This document shows, piece after piece, positions 8,869 through 17,767 of a DNA stretch of 64,000 nucleotides. The translations under genes were made by a program, and so were the position numbers. The notes below the pieces were generated by a model. The model made no database searches, was not told where the DNA came from, and saw nothing but the letters and a program-made list of their open reading frames with translations. Each line of letters starts with the position of its first letter. The first letter of the stretch is position 1. The stretch lies in the NCBI RefSeq assembly GCF_003369795.1, contig NZ_CP026730.1, positions 5,633,001-5,697,000 on the forward strand, read 5' to 3'. This DNA is from Streptomyces sp. CB09001. GTDB lineage: Bacteria; Actinomycetota; Actinomycetes; Streptomycetales; Streptomycetaceae.

Positions 8869-10113
8869 GTGGCGACGACACCCGCGCCCCCCGGGGCGCC
8901 CCCCAAGCCCACGTGGGACCCGCGCTCGGCCACGCCCTTGCCGTGGCTGCGCCCCACCATCCGGATAAGGCTCACGCTGCTGTACGGCGGCATGTTCCTG
9001 ATCGCCGGCATCCTGCTGCTGTCGATCATCTACCTGCTCGCCGCCCAGGCGGTGCGCACCGGCAACGAACCGCTGTACAAGATCGTCGACTTCACCGACC
9101 TCAAGGTCTCCAGCAGCACCTGTCCGGTGGTCGACAACGGCGGCCTGTCGCTGTCCGACTTCAACGCGGCCATCAGCGACTGCATGGACCACCAGCGCAA
9201 GGTCGCCCTGGACAACCTGCTCAGCCGGTCCCTGCTGGCGCTGCTCGGCCTCGCCGTGATCGCCTTCGCCTTCGGATACGCCATGGCCGGACGCGTCCTG
9301 TCCCCGCTGGGCCGGATCACCCGCACCGCGCGCGCGGTGGCGGGCTCCGACCTCTCCCGGCGGATCGAGCTGGACGGCCCGGACGACGAGCTGAAGGAGC
9401 TGGCCGACACCTTCGACGACATGCTGGAGCGGCTGCAGCGGGCCTTCACCGCCCAGCAGCGATTCGTCGGCAACGCCTCCCACGAGCTGCGCACACCGCT
9501 GGCGATCAACCGCACGCTCCTGGAGGTGCACCTGTCCGACCCGGGCGCCCCGGTGGAGCTCCAGCAACTCGGCAAGACGCTGCTCGCGACCAACGAACGC
9601 AGCGAGTTGCTGGTCGAGGGCCTGCTCCTGCTGGCCCGCAGCGACAACCAGATCGTCGAGCGCAAACCGGTGGATCTCGCCGAGGTGGCCGGCCAGGCCA
9701 TCGACCAGGTGCACGCCGAGGCCGGGAGCAAGGGCGTGGAGATCCGCGGCACCCGCGACGCCGCGGTGGTCCAGGGCAACGGCGTCCTGCTGGAGCGGAT
9801 CGCCCTGAACCTCGTCCAGAACGCCGTGCGCTACAACGTGGCCGAACACGGCTGGATGGAGGTCACCACGGGCGTCGAGAGCGGCCAGGCGGTCCTGGTG
9901 GTCACCAACACGGGCCCCGTCGTACCGGCGTACGAGGTGGACAACCTCTTCGAGCCGTTCCGGCGGCTGCGCACCGAGCGGACGGGCAGCGACAAGGGCG
10001 TGGGCCTCGGGCTGTCCATCGCGCGGTCCGTGGCCCGGGCGCACGGCGGCCACATCTCCGCCCAGCCGCGCGAGGGCGGAGGGCTCGTGATGCGAGTGAC
10101 CCTGCCCGTCTGA
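8869..10113 (+). CDS. cutS: CutS, membrane sensor histidine kinase
   Basis: A 414-residue kinase. TM1 is at about 37-60, an extracytoplasmic sensor at 61-115, and TM2 at about 121-140. HAMP, then HisKA with His205 (NASHELRTP), then HATPase_c (N-box LVQNAVRYN, G-box GVGLGLSI) follow. The sensor contains exactly two cysteines, C85 and C105. Published work on CutS reports a conserved extracellular cysteine pair acting as a redox/secretion-stress switch, and this protein keeps it. GTG start at 8869. Confidence 0.94.
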   Translation: MATTPAPPGAPPKPTWDPRSATPLPWLRPTIRIRLTLLYGGMFLIAGILLLSIIYLLAAQAVRTGNEPLYKIVDFTDLKVSSSTCPVVDNGGLSLSDFNAAISDCMDHQRKVALDNLLSRSLLALLGLAVIAFAFGYAMAGRVLSPLGRITRTARAVAGSDLSRRIELDGPDDELKELADTFDDMLERLQRAFTAQQRFVGNASHELRTPLAINRTLLEVHLSDPGAPVELQQLGKTLLATNERSELLVEGLLLLARSDNQIVERKPVDLAEVAGQAIDQVHAEAGSKGVEIRGTRDAAVVQGNGVLLERIALNLVQNAVRYNVAEHGWMEVTTGVESGQAVLVVTNTGPVVPAYEVDNLFEPFRRLRTERTGSDKGVGLGLSIARSVARAHGGHISAQPREGGGLVMRVTLPV

Positions 10114-10518
10114 GATCATGGCCCCGACATCTCACCGAGACCCGAGGATGTTCGCTTTGAGCGGAATTTCCAGGCCACCGGCCTTGGAGACGCGTGTGTG
10201 ATCGATCACAGCGGAGGCTTTCCCGCTCTCTACTCTCCGTGATCATGCACCCTGTCGGAAAGCCGGGAAAATCCCGGTTTTCAGGGCCCCCGATCACGGG
10301 AAGTACACGGTGAGACGCCTTTGAAGTGCGGCATTCGGACCGTGTACGGTCCCCATCGCCATCCAAGCCGATCACTCGTGAGGAGTCCGGTTGGGTGTCG
10401 ATTGAGTAACAGACCTTGATGTGAGGCAAAATCTCCGCCTCAGGTCGGGCACAAGTCCGGCCTCTCACGCGTTACGTGCGCTGAAGACACCGCAGACACC
10501 CAGAGGGGGAGAGCGACC
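10114..10518. other. Intergenic region between cutS and the DUF4193 gene
   Basis: A 405-bp regulatory region. It contains a perfect 14-bp palindrome at 10197-10210 (listed separately). A plausible vegetative promoter follows: TTGAAG at 10321 and TACGGT 18 nt later. The DUF4193 gene then begins behind GAGGGGGAG. No gene is visible. Confidence 0.45.
10197..10210. promoter_or_regulatory. Perfect palindrome TGTGATCGATCACA, possible CRP-type operator
   Basis: The 14-bp palindrome contains GTG-N6-CAC, close to the half-site pattern bound by streptomycete Crp-family regulators. It lies 84 bp downstream of cutS and about 310 bp upstream of the DUF4193 gene. Binding is inferred from pattern only. Confidence 0.4.
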
Positions 10519-10815
10519 ATGGCAACCGATTACGACACTCCACGCAAGACCGACGACGACGTCGACTCGGACAGCCTCGAAGAGCTGAAGGCGAGGCGGA
10601 ACGACAAGTCCGCCTCGGCCGTCGACGTCGACGAGTTCGAGGCCGCGGAAGGCCTCGAGCTTCCCGGCGCCGACCTCTCGAACGAGGAACTGGCCGTCCG
10701 TGTACTGCCGAAGCAGCAGGACGAATTCACCTGCATGAGCTGCTTCCTGGTGCACCACCGCAGCCAGCTGGCCCGGGAGAAGAACGGCCAGCCGATCTGC
10801 CGCGACTGCGACTGA
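10519..10815 (+). CDS. DUF4193 zinc-ribbon protein
   Basis: A 98-residue acidic protein of the DUF4193 family, widespread in actinobacteria and of unknown function. The N-terminal 60 residues are charged (KTDDDVDSDSLEELKARR). The C-terminus has two CxxC pairs (CMSC and CRDC), which should bind one zinc. ATG preceded by GAGGGGGAGAG. Independently transcribed, with a 13-bp gap to the next gene. Confidence 0.9.
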   Translation: MATDYDTPRKTDDDVDSDSLEELKARRNDKSASAVDVDEFEAAEGLELPGADLSNEELAVRVLPKQQDEFTCMSCFLVHHRSQLAREKNGQPICRDCD

Positions 10816-10828
10816 GGCGGGGTCGGCC

Positions 10829-11785
10829 GTGACCACCGGCTCGACCCCTCCCTGGAAGCGCCGTTTCTCCCGACGAGGAGCGGACCAAGGGCCGTCCGAC
10901 GGTCCGTACAGCGCGCGTGACGACGAGCGGGGCCCGACCGATACGGGGAGGGCCCCGCTCGAGCCAGTGGCCGACCGGAGTGACCTCCCGGCGACCACGC
11001 CGCCTCCGGCACCCGCTGCCCGACGCCGGGCAGCGGCGTTCCGGGACAAGGCCGGACAGGGCGTCCGCAACGGCGGCGCCCGCGCCAGGGCGGCCCTGGC
11101 ACACCTCGCCGACCGGATCATCGACCTGGCCCCGCGCGTGCCCGTACGGGACCTGGCGGCGCTGCGCAGGCAGTTCCCGGGCCTGGGTCCCGAGGAGATC
11201 GCCGACCGGCTCGTGGCCGGCGCGGCCAAGGGCACCGCGACCGTGGGAGCGGGCATCGGCGCGGCGGCGATGCTGCCCGTACCACCCGCGATGCCCACCG
11301 AACTGGCCGCCGAGATCACCGGCGTCGCCGCGATCGAGCTCAAGCTGATCGCCGAACTCCACGAGGTCTACGGCGTACGGCCGCCCGGCGGCCTCGCCCA
11401 GCGCAGCACCGCGTACCTGAACTCGTGGTCCGACGAACGCGGCGTCGACGTGTCCAAGCCGTCGACCCTCGGCTCGGCGATGAACAGCCACATGAAGCGC
11501 CAGCTGCGCCAGCAGATCATGAAGCGGATGGTGCGCGACCTGCCGAACCTGATGCCCTTCATGGTGGGCGCGGCCGTGGGCGCCGTCATGAACCGGCGCG
11601 ACACCCGAAAGCTGGCCGCGAGAATCCGGACCGACCTGCGCAGGAACCAGGTCGCCTGGAGCGCCCTGGGCGACCTCCCGGCCCTGGAACGCCCGCAGGA
11701 CGCCCTCGACATGGGCGCGATCACCAAGGGGATCGGACCCGGCCGGCCCGGCCGCGGGGAAAACTTCGGCAAAGACGACCGCTGA
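10829..11785 (+). CDS. Conserved actinobacterial protein with glycine-zipper segments
   Basis: A 318-residue protein of unknown function. The N-terminal 60 residues are disordered and Pro/Arg-rich. A central region (GAAKGTATVGAGIGAAAMLPVP, about 130-155) and a second segment (MPFMVGAAVGAVMNRRDTRK, about 245-265) look like glycine-zipper membrane-associated helices. A short GLGPEEIADRL helix precedes them. GTG start at 10829. It is in the core syntenic block, so probably housekeeping, but I recognise no enzyme motif. Confidence 0.8.
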   Translation: MTTGSTPPWKRRFSRRGADQGPSDGPYSARDDERGPTDTGRAPLEPVADRSDLPATTPPPAPAARRRAAAFRDKAGQGVRNGGARARAALAHLADRIIDLAPRVPVRDLAALRRQFPGLGPEEIADRLVAGAAKGTATVGAGIGAAAMLPVPPAMPTELAAEITGVAAIELKLIAELHEVYGVRPPGGLAQRSTAYLNSWSDERGVDVSKPSTLGSAMNSHMKRQLRQQIMKRMVRDLPNLMPFMVGAAVGAVMNRRDTRKLAARIRTDLRRNQVAWSALGDLPALERPQDALDMGAITKGIGPGRPGRGENFGKDDR

Positions 11786-11798
11786 CCCGCGGGCGGCC

Positions 11799-12263
11799 CT
11801 ACGCGGCCGCGGCCTTCGCCGCCTCCAGCGCCTCGATCAGCCGCTCCGGCTCGCGCGTCGACAGATACAGGTACGGAGTCGGGTCCTCCGGGTCCGTGAC
11901 CAGCACCCGCACGGCCCGCGGAATGTAGGAGCGCAGCAGCAGGAACGCCCGGGTGTCGGCCTTGTACGTGCGCCAGGCGCGAGCCTCCTCCGGATCGAGG
12001 ATCTCCGCCTCTCCCAGCGCCGAGAGCGGCACCTTCGCCTCGCCCGCGATCAGCGAGTCGCCCACGACCCGGATGCGGACCGCGCCGTACGAACTGGCCG
12101 CCACCGCCGCCACCGCGGTGCCGCCCGCCAGGCCGCCCAGCATCGGCAGCGTGCCGAACGGCAGCAGGATCAGCGCGAACGCCAGCCCCACCAGGAAGGA
12201 GACCAGCCACCAGGAGCGGGGCGCGGTGAGGCGTTCTTCGTACGGGGCCGTGGAGAGCTGCAT
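11799..12263 (-). CDS. DUF3093 membrane protein
   Basis: A 154-residue protein with two adjacent transmembrane helices near the N-terminus (residues 18-57), then a soluble domain of about 95 residues (VRIRVVGDSLIAGEAKVPL, later YLYLSTREPERL). This is the DUF3093 pattern. The ATG at 12263 is used; the frame upstream of it is noise overlapping the divergent thioesterase. Convergent with the preceding gene, with 13 bp between stops. Confidence 0.85.
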   Translation of the reverse strand: MQLSTAPYEERLTAPRSWWLVSFLVGLAFALILLPFGTLPMLGGLAGGTAVAAVAASSYGAVRIRVVGDSLIAGEAKVPLSALGEAEILDPEEARAWRTYKADTRAFLLLRSYIPRAVRVLVTDPEDPTPYLYLSTREPERLIEALEAAKAAAA

Positions 12264-12320
12264 GAAGCAAGCTTGGCACGGTATCGGTGTTCGGCCGACG
12301 CGCGGGTAAGGTCTGCGCCT

Positions 12321-12905
12321 GTGAGTGGTACTTCCCCAGGTCTTCAGCCCCCCGCCGACGCCGTGAAACCCGTACGGCACCCCGACGCGCCCGCCCCCGG
12401 CGAGCTGCTCGGCGCCCACTACGGCCAGTGCTTCGGCTGCGGCGGCGACCAGCCCCACGGACTGCACCTCCAGGCGCGCGCGGGCGAAGGCGTGTCGATC
12501 ACCGCCGAGTTCACCGTCCGCCCCGCCCACCAGGGCGCTCCCGGCCTGGCGCACGGCGGGGTGCTGGCCACAGCCCTGGACGAGACGCTGGGCTCGCTGA
12601 ACTGGCTGCTGCGCACGATCGCGGTGACCGGACGGCTCGAGACCGACTTCCGGCGGCCGGTGCCCGTGGACACCACGCTGTACCTGGAGGCCGAGGTCAC
12701 CGCGGTGGCCGGCCGGAAGATCTACTCCACCGCCACCGGCCGGATCGGCGGGCCCGACGGCCCCGTCGCCGTCCGCGCCGACGCCCTCTTCATCGAGGTC
12801 AAGGTCGAGCACTTCGTCCAGAACGGCCGCGAGGAAGAGATCCGCGCCGCCATGGACGACCCCGACCAGCTCCGCCGCGCCCGCGCCTTCGAGGTGAACC
12901 CGTGA
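12321..12905 (+). CDS. PaaI-type hotdog-fold thioesterase
   Basis: A 194-residue protein with a single hotdog domain. The signature GQCFGCGGDQPHGLHL is followed by HGGVLATALDETLG, where the Asp/Glu pair is the family's catalytic position. It probably hydrolyses an acyl-CoA. The GTG at 12321 gives an N-terminus fitting the family. Its stop overlaps the dut start (GTGA), so the genes are translationally coupled, though no metabolic link is obvious. Confidence 0.88.
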   Translation: MSGTSPGLQPPADAVKPVRHPDAPAPGELLGAHYGQCFGCGGDQPHGLHLQARAGEGVSITAEFTVRPAHQGAPGLAHGGVLATALDETLGSLNWLLRTIAVTGRLETDFRRPVPVDTTLYLEAEVTAVAGRKIYSTATGRIGGPDGPVAVRADALFIEVKVEHFVQNGREEEIRAAMDDPDQLRRARAFEVNP

Positions 12906-13453
12906 GCCGAGCCGACCTCGAGGTGCTCATCCGCCGCGTCGACCCCGACGTACCGCTTCCGGCGTACGCGCAGCCCGGGGACGCCGGCGCCGACCTGCGC
13001 ACCACCGTCGACCGCGTGCTGGCGCCCGGCGAACGCGCCGTTCTGCCCACCGGCGTGTCTGTCGCACTCCCCGAGGGGTACGCGGCCTTCGTGCACCCAC
13101 GTTCCGGACTGGCCGCACGCTGCGGCGTCGCCCTGGTGAATGCCCCGGGGACGATTGATGCCGGGTACCGTGGGGAGATCAAGGTGATCGTGGTGAATCT
13201 CGACCCGCGCGAGAGCGTGCGGTTCGAGCGCTTCGACCGGATTGCCCAACTGGTCGTCCAGCAGGTCGAGAGGGTCCGCTTCCGTCAGGTCGCGGAACTT
13301 CCCGGCTCGGCGCGGGCCGAGGGGGGCTTCGGGTCCACCGGCGGCCACGCCGGGCTGGACCCTGCGAGCGGCACAAGCGGTCAGGTCGCCGAAGGCGGCC
13401 CGACGGGTGGGAATCGATACGCTTCGGTCGTATCCGACCGGGAAGGACAGTGA
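12902..13453 (+). CDS. dut: dUTP diphosphatase
   Basis: A 183-residue trimeric dUTPase that hydrolyses dUTP to dUMP, keeping uracil out of DNA. Motif 1 (AYAQPGDAGADL), motif 2 (HPRSGLA), motif 3 (GTIDAGYRGEIKV), motif 4 and the C-terminal P-loop-like motif 5 (RAEGGFGSTG) are all visible. About 35 residues follow motif 5, longer than many bacterial enzymes. GTG start overlaps the thioesterase stop by 4 bp. Confidence 0.95.
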   Translation: MSRADLEVLIRRVDPDVPLPAYAQPGDAGADLRTTVDRVLAPGERAVLPTGVSVALPEGYAAFVHPRSGLAARCGVALVNAPGTIDAGYRGEIKVIVVNLDPRESVRFERFDRIAQLVVQQVERVRFRQVAELPGSARAEGGFGSTGGHAGLDPASGTSGQVAEGGPTGGNRYASVVSDREGQ

Positions 13454-13454
13454 C

Positions 13455-14207
13455 GTGTTCGGACGTCGCAAGAAGAACGACGCCGCCGAGGACGCGGCCG
13501 GCGAGACCGAGCAGGTCGTCGACAGCGTCGGCACCGAGGCGGACGAAGAGCGCGAACGCGTGCGGCTCGAGCCCGAGCCGCGCCCCGACGGGCCCTGGGA
13601 CAGCACCGAGGTCCGCGACCCGGGCGAGGGCCGGGTCGACCTGGGCGGTCTGTTCATCCCCGGGGTCGACGGCATGGAACTGCGGGTGGAGGTCGCGGGC
13701 GACGCGATCGTCGCCGCGACCGTCGTGCTGCGCGACAGCGCCATCCAGCTCCAGGGCTTCGCAGCCCCCAAGCGCGAGGGCATCTGGGGCGAGGTGCGCG
13801 AGGAGATCGGCTCCGGCATCACCCAGCAGGGCGGCATCATCGACGAGGTCGAGGGTCCGCTGGGCTGGGAGCTGCGGGCCCAGGTCCCGGTGCAGCTGCC
13901 GGACGGCACCGGCGGCTTCCAGGTCGTGCGGTTCGTCGGCGTGGACGGGCCCCGCTGGTTCCTGCGCGGCGTGATCTCGGGCCAGGGTGCGGTGCAGCCG
14001 CAGGCCGCCGGTCTGCTGGAGCAGATCTTCCGGGACACCGTCGTGGTCCGCGGCGAGGGCCCGATGGCCCCCAGGGACCCCATCGTCCTCAAGCTGCCGA
14101 ACGACGCGCAGATGGTCCCCGAGGGTGTCCAGCAGGAGGAGGGCTCCCGCTTCGCCGGCGGCATGGGCCAGCTCCAGCGCGGACCGGAGATCACCGAGGT
14201 GCGGTAG
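13455..14207 (+). CDS. DUF3710 protein
   Basis: A 250-residue protein of the actinobacterial DUF3710 family. The first 50 residues are acidic and disordered. The conserved body includes GGLFIPGVDGMELRVE, PKREGIWGEVREEI and VDGPRWFLRGVISG. Function is unknown. GTG start 1 bp after the dut stop, so co-transcribed with thioesterase and dut. A strong terminator lies 42 bp downstream. Confidence 0.9.
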   Translation: MFGRRKKNDAAEDAAGETEQVVDSVGTEADEERERVRLEPEPRPDGPWDSTEVRDPGEGRVDLGGLFIPGVDGMELRVEVAGDAIVAATVVLRDSAIQLQGFAAPKREGIWGEVREEIGSGITQQGGIIDEVEGPLGWELRAQVPVQLPDGTGGFQVVRFVGVDGPRWFLRGVISGQGAVQPQAAGLLEQIFRDTVVVRGEGPMAPRDPIVLKLPNDAQMVPEGVQQEEGSRFAGGMGQLQRGPEITEVR

Positions 14208-14248
14208 GCGAGGACCCGGTACGGCTTCCGGCCGTACGCGCGCGCCAC

Positions 14249-14280
14249 GAGGGCCGCGTCCCCAGGAGGACGCGGCCCTT
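14249..14280 (+). terminator. GC-rich hairpin ending the thioesterase-dut-DUF3710 operon
   Basis: Stem GGGCCGCGTCC (14251-14261) pairs with 14268-14278 around a 6-nt loop, extended by one A-T pair and ending in TT. Confidence 0.8.
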
Positions 14281-14394
14281 CGCGCTGCCGTCGGCAGGTC
14301 GTGCGGCCCCGATCGGGCCCCGGCCGTTGATCCGTTCCCCGCCGCCGGTGATACTGGCGCCCGGTTCACGGAGCAAGACGGGGGAGGGCACAGC

Positions 14395-15087
14395 ATGACC
14401 CAGGTGGTCACGGAGACCATGGTGCGCGTCGAGGACGTGCGCAAGTCGTACGGCCGGGACAGCGCCGCCGTACACGCCCTGCGCGGCGTCTCCTTCGACG
14501 TGCCGCGGGGGGAGCTGGTCGCCCTCAAGGGGCGGTCGGGATCCGGGAAGACCACCCTGCTCAACATCGTGGGCGGACTCGACACCCCGGACGCCGGGCG
14601 GGTCGAGGTCGACGGCCGGAACCTCGCGGAGCTGGACGAGGACGGACTGCTCGCGCTGCGCCGGGACCGGGTCGGTTTCGTCTTCCAGTCCTTCGGGCTC
14701 ATCCCGATCCTCACCGCCGCCGAGAACGTCGGCGTACCGATGCGGCTGCGCCGGGCCGCCGCGCGCGAACGCGAGGAACGCGTCGAGCTGCTGCTCTCCC
14801 TGGTCGGCCTCGCCGACCACGCCGCCCAGCGCCCCGCCGAGATGTCCGGCGGACAGCAGCAGCGGGTCGCCATCGCCCGCGCCCTCGCCAACAACCCCGC
14901 GCTGCTGATCGCCGACGAACCCACCGGCCAGCTGGACGCCGAGACCGGGCACTCCGTGATGGAGCTGCTGCGGGCCGTCGTACGCAGCGAGCAGGTCACG
15001 GCGCTGGTCGCCACGCACGACGCCACCCTGCTCGACCTCGCCGACCGGGTGCTGGAGCTGCGGGACGGGGAGATCGTCGAGGAGTGA
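14395..15087 (+). CDS. ABC transporter ATP-binding protein, LolD/MacB type, no adjacent permease
   Basis: A 230-residue ABC ATPase. Walker A GRSGSGKTT, Q-loop FVFQSFGLIP, signature MSGGQQQR, Walker B LLIADEPTGQLD and H-loop ATHD are all intact. The FQ-x-F/L..ENV pattern is typical of LolD/MacB partners of FtsX-fold permeases. ATG follows GGGGGAGGG. No permease lies beside it in the core region; the only FtsX/MacB permease in the window is the frameshifted island copy near 62 kb, which is probably unrelated. Confidence 0.9.
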   Translation: MTQVVTETMVRVEDVRKSYGRDSAAVHALRGVSFDVPRGELVALKGRSGSGKTTLLNIVGGLDTPDAGRVEVDGRNLAELDEDGLLALRRDRVGFVFQSFGLIPILTAAENVGVPMRLRRAAAREREERVELLLSLVGLADHAAQRPAEMSGGQQQRVAIARALANNPALLIADEPTGQLDAETGHSVMELLRAVVRSEQVTALVATHDATLLDLADRVLELRDGEIVEE

Positions 15088-15220
15088 CACCGCCCGGAGA
15101 AGCCGGCCGTCAGAGTTCCGTCAAGGACGACCGGCATCCGCACCCCCGCCCCTTTTGCCGCGATTGCGGGCCGTAGGGTCGACGCTGCGCAATCAGCGGT
15201 GACCGGAAGACAATGAGGCC

Positions 15221-17767
15221 ATGGGACGCGGCAAGCTTCGGATCTACCTCGGTGCGGCACCGGGCGTCGGCAAGACCTACGCGATGCTGTCCGAGGCGCA
15301 CCGGCGCGTCGAACGGGGCACCGACTGCGTGGTGGCCTTCGTCGAGCACCACGGCAGGGCACGCACCGAGGTGATGCTGCGCGGCCTGGAACAGGTGCCG
15401 CGCCGGGAGGTCGAGTACCGGGGCGCGGCCTTCACCGAACTGGACCTGGACGCCGTACTGGCCCGCCGCCCCCGGGTGGCGCTGGTGGACGAGCTGGCCC
15501 ACACCAACGTCCCCGGCGTGCGCAACGCCAAGCGCTGGCAGGACGTCGAGGAGCTCCTCGCCGCCGGCGTCGACGTCGTCTCGACCGTCAACATCCAGCA
15601 CCTGGAGTCACTCGGCGACGTCGTGGAGTCCATCACCGGCGTACGGCAGCGGGAGACCGTGCCGGACGAGGTGGTGCGGCGCGCGGACCAGATCGAACTG
15701 GTCGACATGTCGCCGCAGGCGCTGCGCCGCCGCATGGCCCACGGCAACATCTACCAGCCGGACAAGGTCGACGCGGCCCTGTCCAACTACTTCCGCCCCG
15801 GCAACCTCACCGCCCTGCGCGAGCTGGCCCTGCTGTGGGTCGCGGACCGGGCCGACGAGTACCTCCAGGAGTACCGCAGCGAGCACCGGGTCTCGAAGAT
15901 CTGGGGCTCGCGCGAACGCATCGTGGTCGGCCTGACCGGCGGCCCCGAGGGACGCACGCTGATACGGCGGGCCGCGCGCCTGGCCGAGAAGGGCGCCGGC
16001 GGTGAGGTGCTGGCCGTGTACATAGCCCGCAGCGACGGGCTGACCTCGGCCTCCCCGAAGGAGCTGGCGGTGCAGCGCACCCTCGTGGAGGACCTGGGCG
16101 GCACCTTCCACCACGTGCTCGGCGAGGACATACCCGCCGCCCTGCTCGACTTCGCCCGCGGCGTCAACGCCACCCAGATCGTCCTCGGCTCCTCGCGCCG
16201 CAAGACCTGGCAGTACGTCTTCGGGCCCGGCGTCGGCGCCACCGTCGCGCGTGAGTCCGGCTCCGACCTGGACGTCCACATCGTGACCCACGAGGAGGTC
16301 GCCAAGGGGCGCGGGCTGCCGGTGGCCAGGGGTGCCCGCCTCGGCCGGTCCCGGATCGCCTGGGGCTGGTTCGCGGGCCTGGGCGGGCCGGTACTGCTGA
16401 CGCTGCTGCTCTCCACGGTCCACCTCGGGCTCGCCAACGACGTCCTGCTCTACCTGGCGCTGACCGTCGCGGCCGCCCTGCTCGGCGGGCTCTACCCGGC
16501 GCTCGCCTCGGCCGCGGTCGGGTCGCTGCTGCTGAACTGGTTCTTCACGCCGCCCGTCAACCGGATCACCATCGCCGACCCCAGGAACATGCTTGCGCTC
16601 GCCATATTCGTGGGCGTCGCGCTCTCCGTCGCCTCGGTCGTCGACGTCGCGGCCCGCCGCACCCACCAGGCCGCCCGGCTGCGTGCCGAGTCGGAGATCC
16701 TGTCCTTCCTCGCCGGTGACGTACTGCGCGGCGAGACCAGCCTGGAGACGCTCCTGGAGCGGGTGCGCGAGACCTTCGGCATGGAGTCGGCCGCCCTCCT
16801 GGAGCGGGAGGGCGACGTGGCGCCCTGGACCTGCGCGGGCCGCGCCGGGTCGGGACCGCCGGTCGACCGCCCGGAGGACGCGGACGTGGACATGCCCGTC
16901 GGCGACCACATGGCCCTCGCGCTGACCGGCCGCGTCCTGCCCGCCGAGGACCGCCGGGTGCTGGCCGCCTTCGCCGCCCAGGCCGCCGTCGTACTGGACC
17001 GGCGCCGACTGCGCGAGGAGGCCGACCGGGCCCGCGCGCTGGCCGAGGGCAACCGCATCCGCACCGCGCTGCTGGCCGCCGTCAGCCACGACCTGCGCAC
17101 CCCGCTGGCCGGGATCAAGGCCGCGGTGACCAGCCTCAGGTCCGACGACGTGGCCTGGTCCGAGGAGGACCGGGCGGAGCTGCTCGAAGGCATCGAGGAA
17201 GGCGCAGACCGCCTCGACCACCTCGTGGGCAACCTGCTCGACATGTCCCGCCTCCAGACCGGCACCGTCACCCCGCTGATCCGCGAGATCGACGTGGACG
17301 AGGTGGCGCCGATGGCGCTGGGCGGGGTCCCGGAGGGGAGCGCGGAGCTGGACATCCCCGAGACGCTTCCCATGGTCGCCGTGGACGCCGGGCTCCTGGA
17401 GCGGGCGCTGGCCAACCTGGTGGAGAACGCCGTCAAGTACAGCCCGGACGACCGGACCGTCCTGGTCGCCGCCAGCGCCCTCGCCGACCGCGTCGAGGTG
17501 CGCGTCGTCGACCGGGGGCCGGGAGTGCCGGACGAGGCCAAGGACCGCATCTTCGAGCCCTTCCAGCGCTACGGCGACGCCCCGCGCGGGGCCGGCGTGG
17601 GACTCGGCCTGGCCGTGGCCCGCGGCTTCGCCGAGGCGATGGGCGGCACCCTGAACGCGGAGGACACCCCCGGCGGCGGCCTCACCATGGTCCTCACCCT
17701 CCGCGCGGTGGGCCGGCCGGCATCGGCACCCCGCCTCGCGACAGCAGAAAGGCAGGCCGCCCGATGA
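15221..17767 (+). CDS. kdpD: KdpD, osmosensitive K+ channel sensor kinase
   Basis: An 848-residue sensor kinase. The N-terminal KdpD domain has Walker A-like GAAPGVGKT (11-19) and LVDELAHTN. A USP domain (about 225-360) is followed by four closely spaced transmembrane helices (about 385-480), a GAF-like region, HisKA with SHDLRTPLAGIK, and HATPase_c (LVENAVKYS, GVGLGLAV). It phosphorylates KdpE when K+ is low. No kdpFABC genes lie within the window. The stop overlaps the kdpE start (ATGA). Confidence 0.95.
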   Translation: MGRGKLRIYLGAAPGVGKTYAMLSEAHRRVERGTDCVVAFVEHHGRARTEVMLRGLEQVPRREVEYRGAAFTELDLDAVLARRPRVALVDELAHTNVPGVRNAKRWQDVEELLAAGVDVVSTVNIQHLESLGDVVESITGVRQRETVPDEVVRRADQIELVDMSPQALRRRMAHGNIYQPDKVDAALSNYFRPGNLTALRELALLWVADRADEYLQEYRSEHRVSKIWGSRERIVVGLTGGPEGRTLIRRAARLAEKGAGGEVLAVYIARSDGLTSASPKELAVQRTLVEDLGGTFHHVLGEDIPAALLDFARGVNATQIVLGSSRRKTWQYVFGPGVGATVARESGSDLDVHIVTHEEVAKGRGLPVARGARLGRSRIAWGWFAGLGGPVLLTLLLSTVHLGLANDVLLYLALTVAAALLGGLYPALASAAVGSLLLNWFFTPPVNRITIADPRNMLALAIFVGVALSVASVVDVAARRTHQAARLRAESEILSFLAGDVLRGETSLETLLERVRETFGMESAALLEREGDVAPWTCAGRAGSGPPVDRPEDADVDMPVGDHMALALTGRVLPAEDRRVLAAFAAQAAVVLDRRRLREEADRARALAEGNRIRTALLAAVSHDLRTPLAGIKAAVTSLRSDDVAWSEEDRAELLEGIEEGADRLDHLVGNLLDMSRLQTGTVTPLIREIDVDEVAPMALGGVPEGSAELDIPETLPMVAVDAGLLERALANLVENAVKYSPDDRTVLVAASALADRVEVRVVDRGPGVPDEAKDRIFEPFQRYGDAPRGAGVGLGLAVARGFAEAMGGTLNAEDTPGGGLTMVLTLRAVGRPASAPRLATAERQAAR

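Noticed and set aside
8107..10119. 670-residue minus-strand open frame opposite cutRS
   Set aside because: It is the antisense of two certain genes, rich in His/Arg/Gln/Val as expected from reversed high-GC codons, and has no ribosome site.
15608..17221. 537-residue minus-strand open frame opposite kdpD
   Set aside because: Antisense shadow of KdpD; no motif and no start signal.
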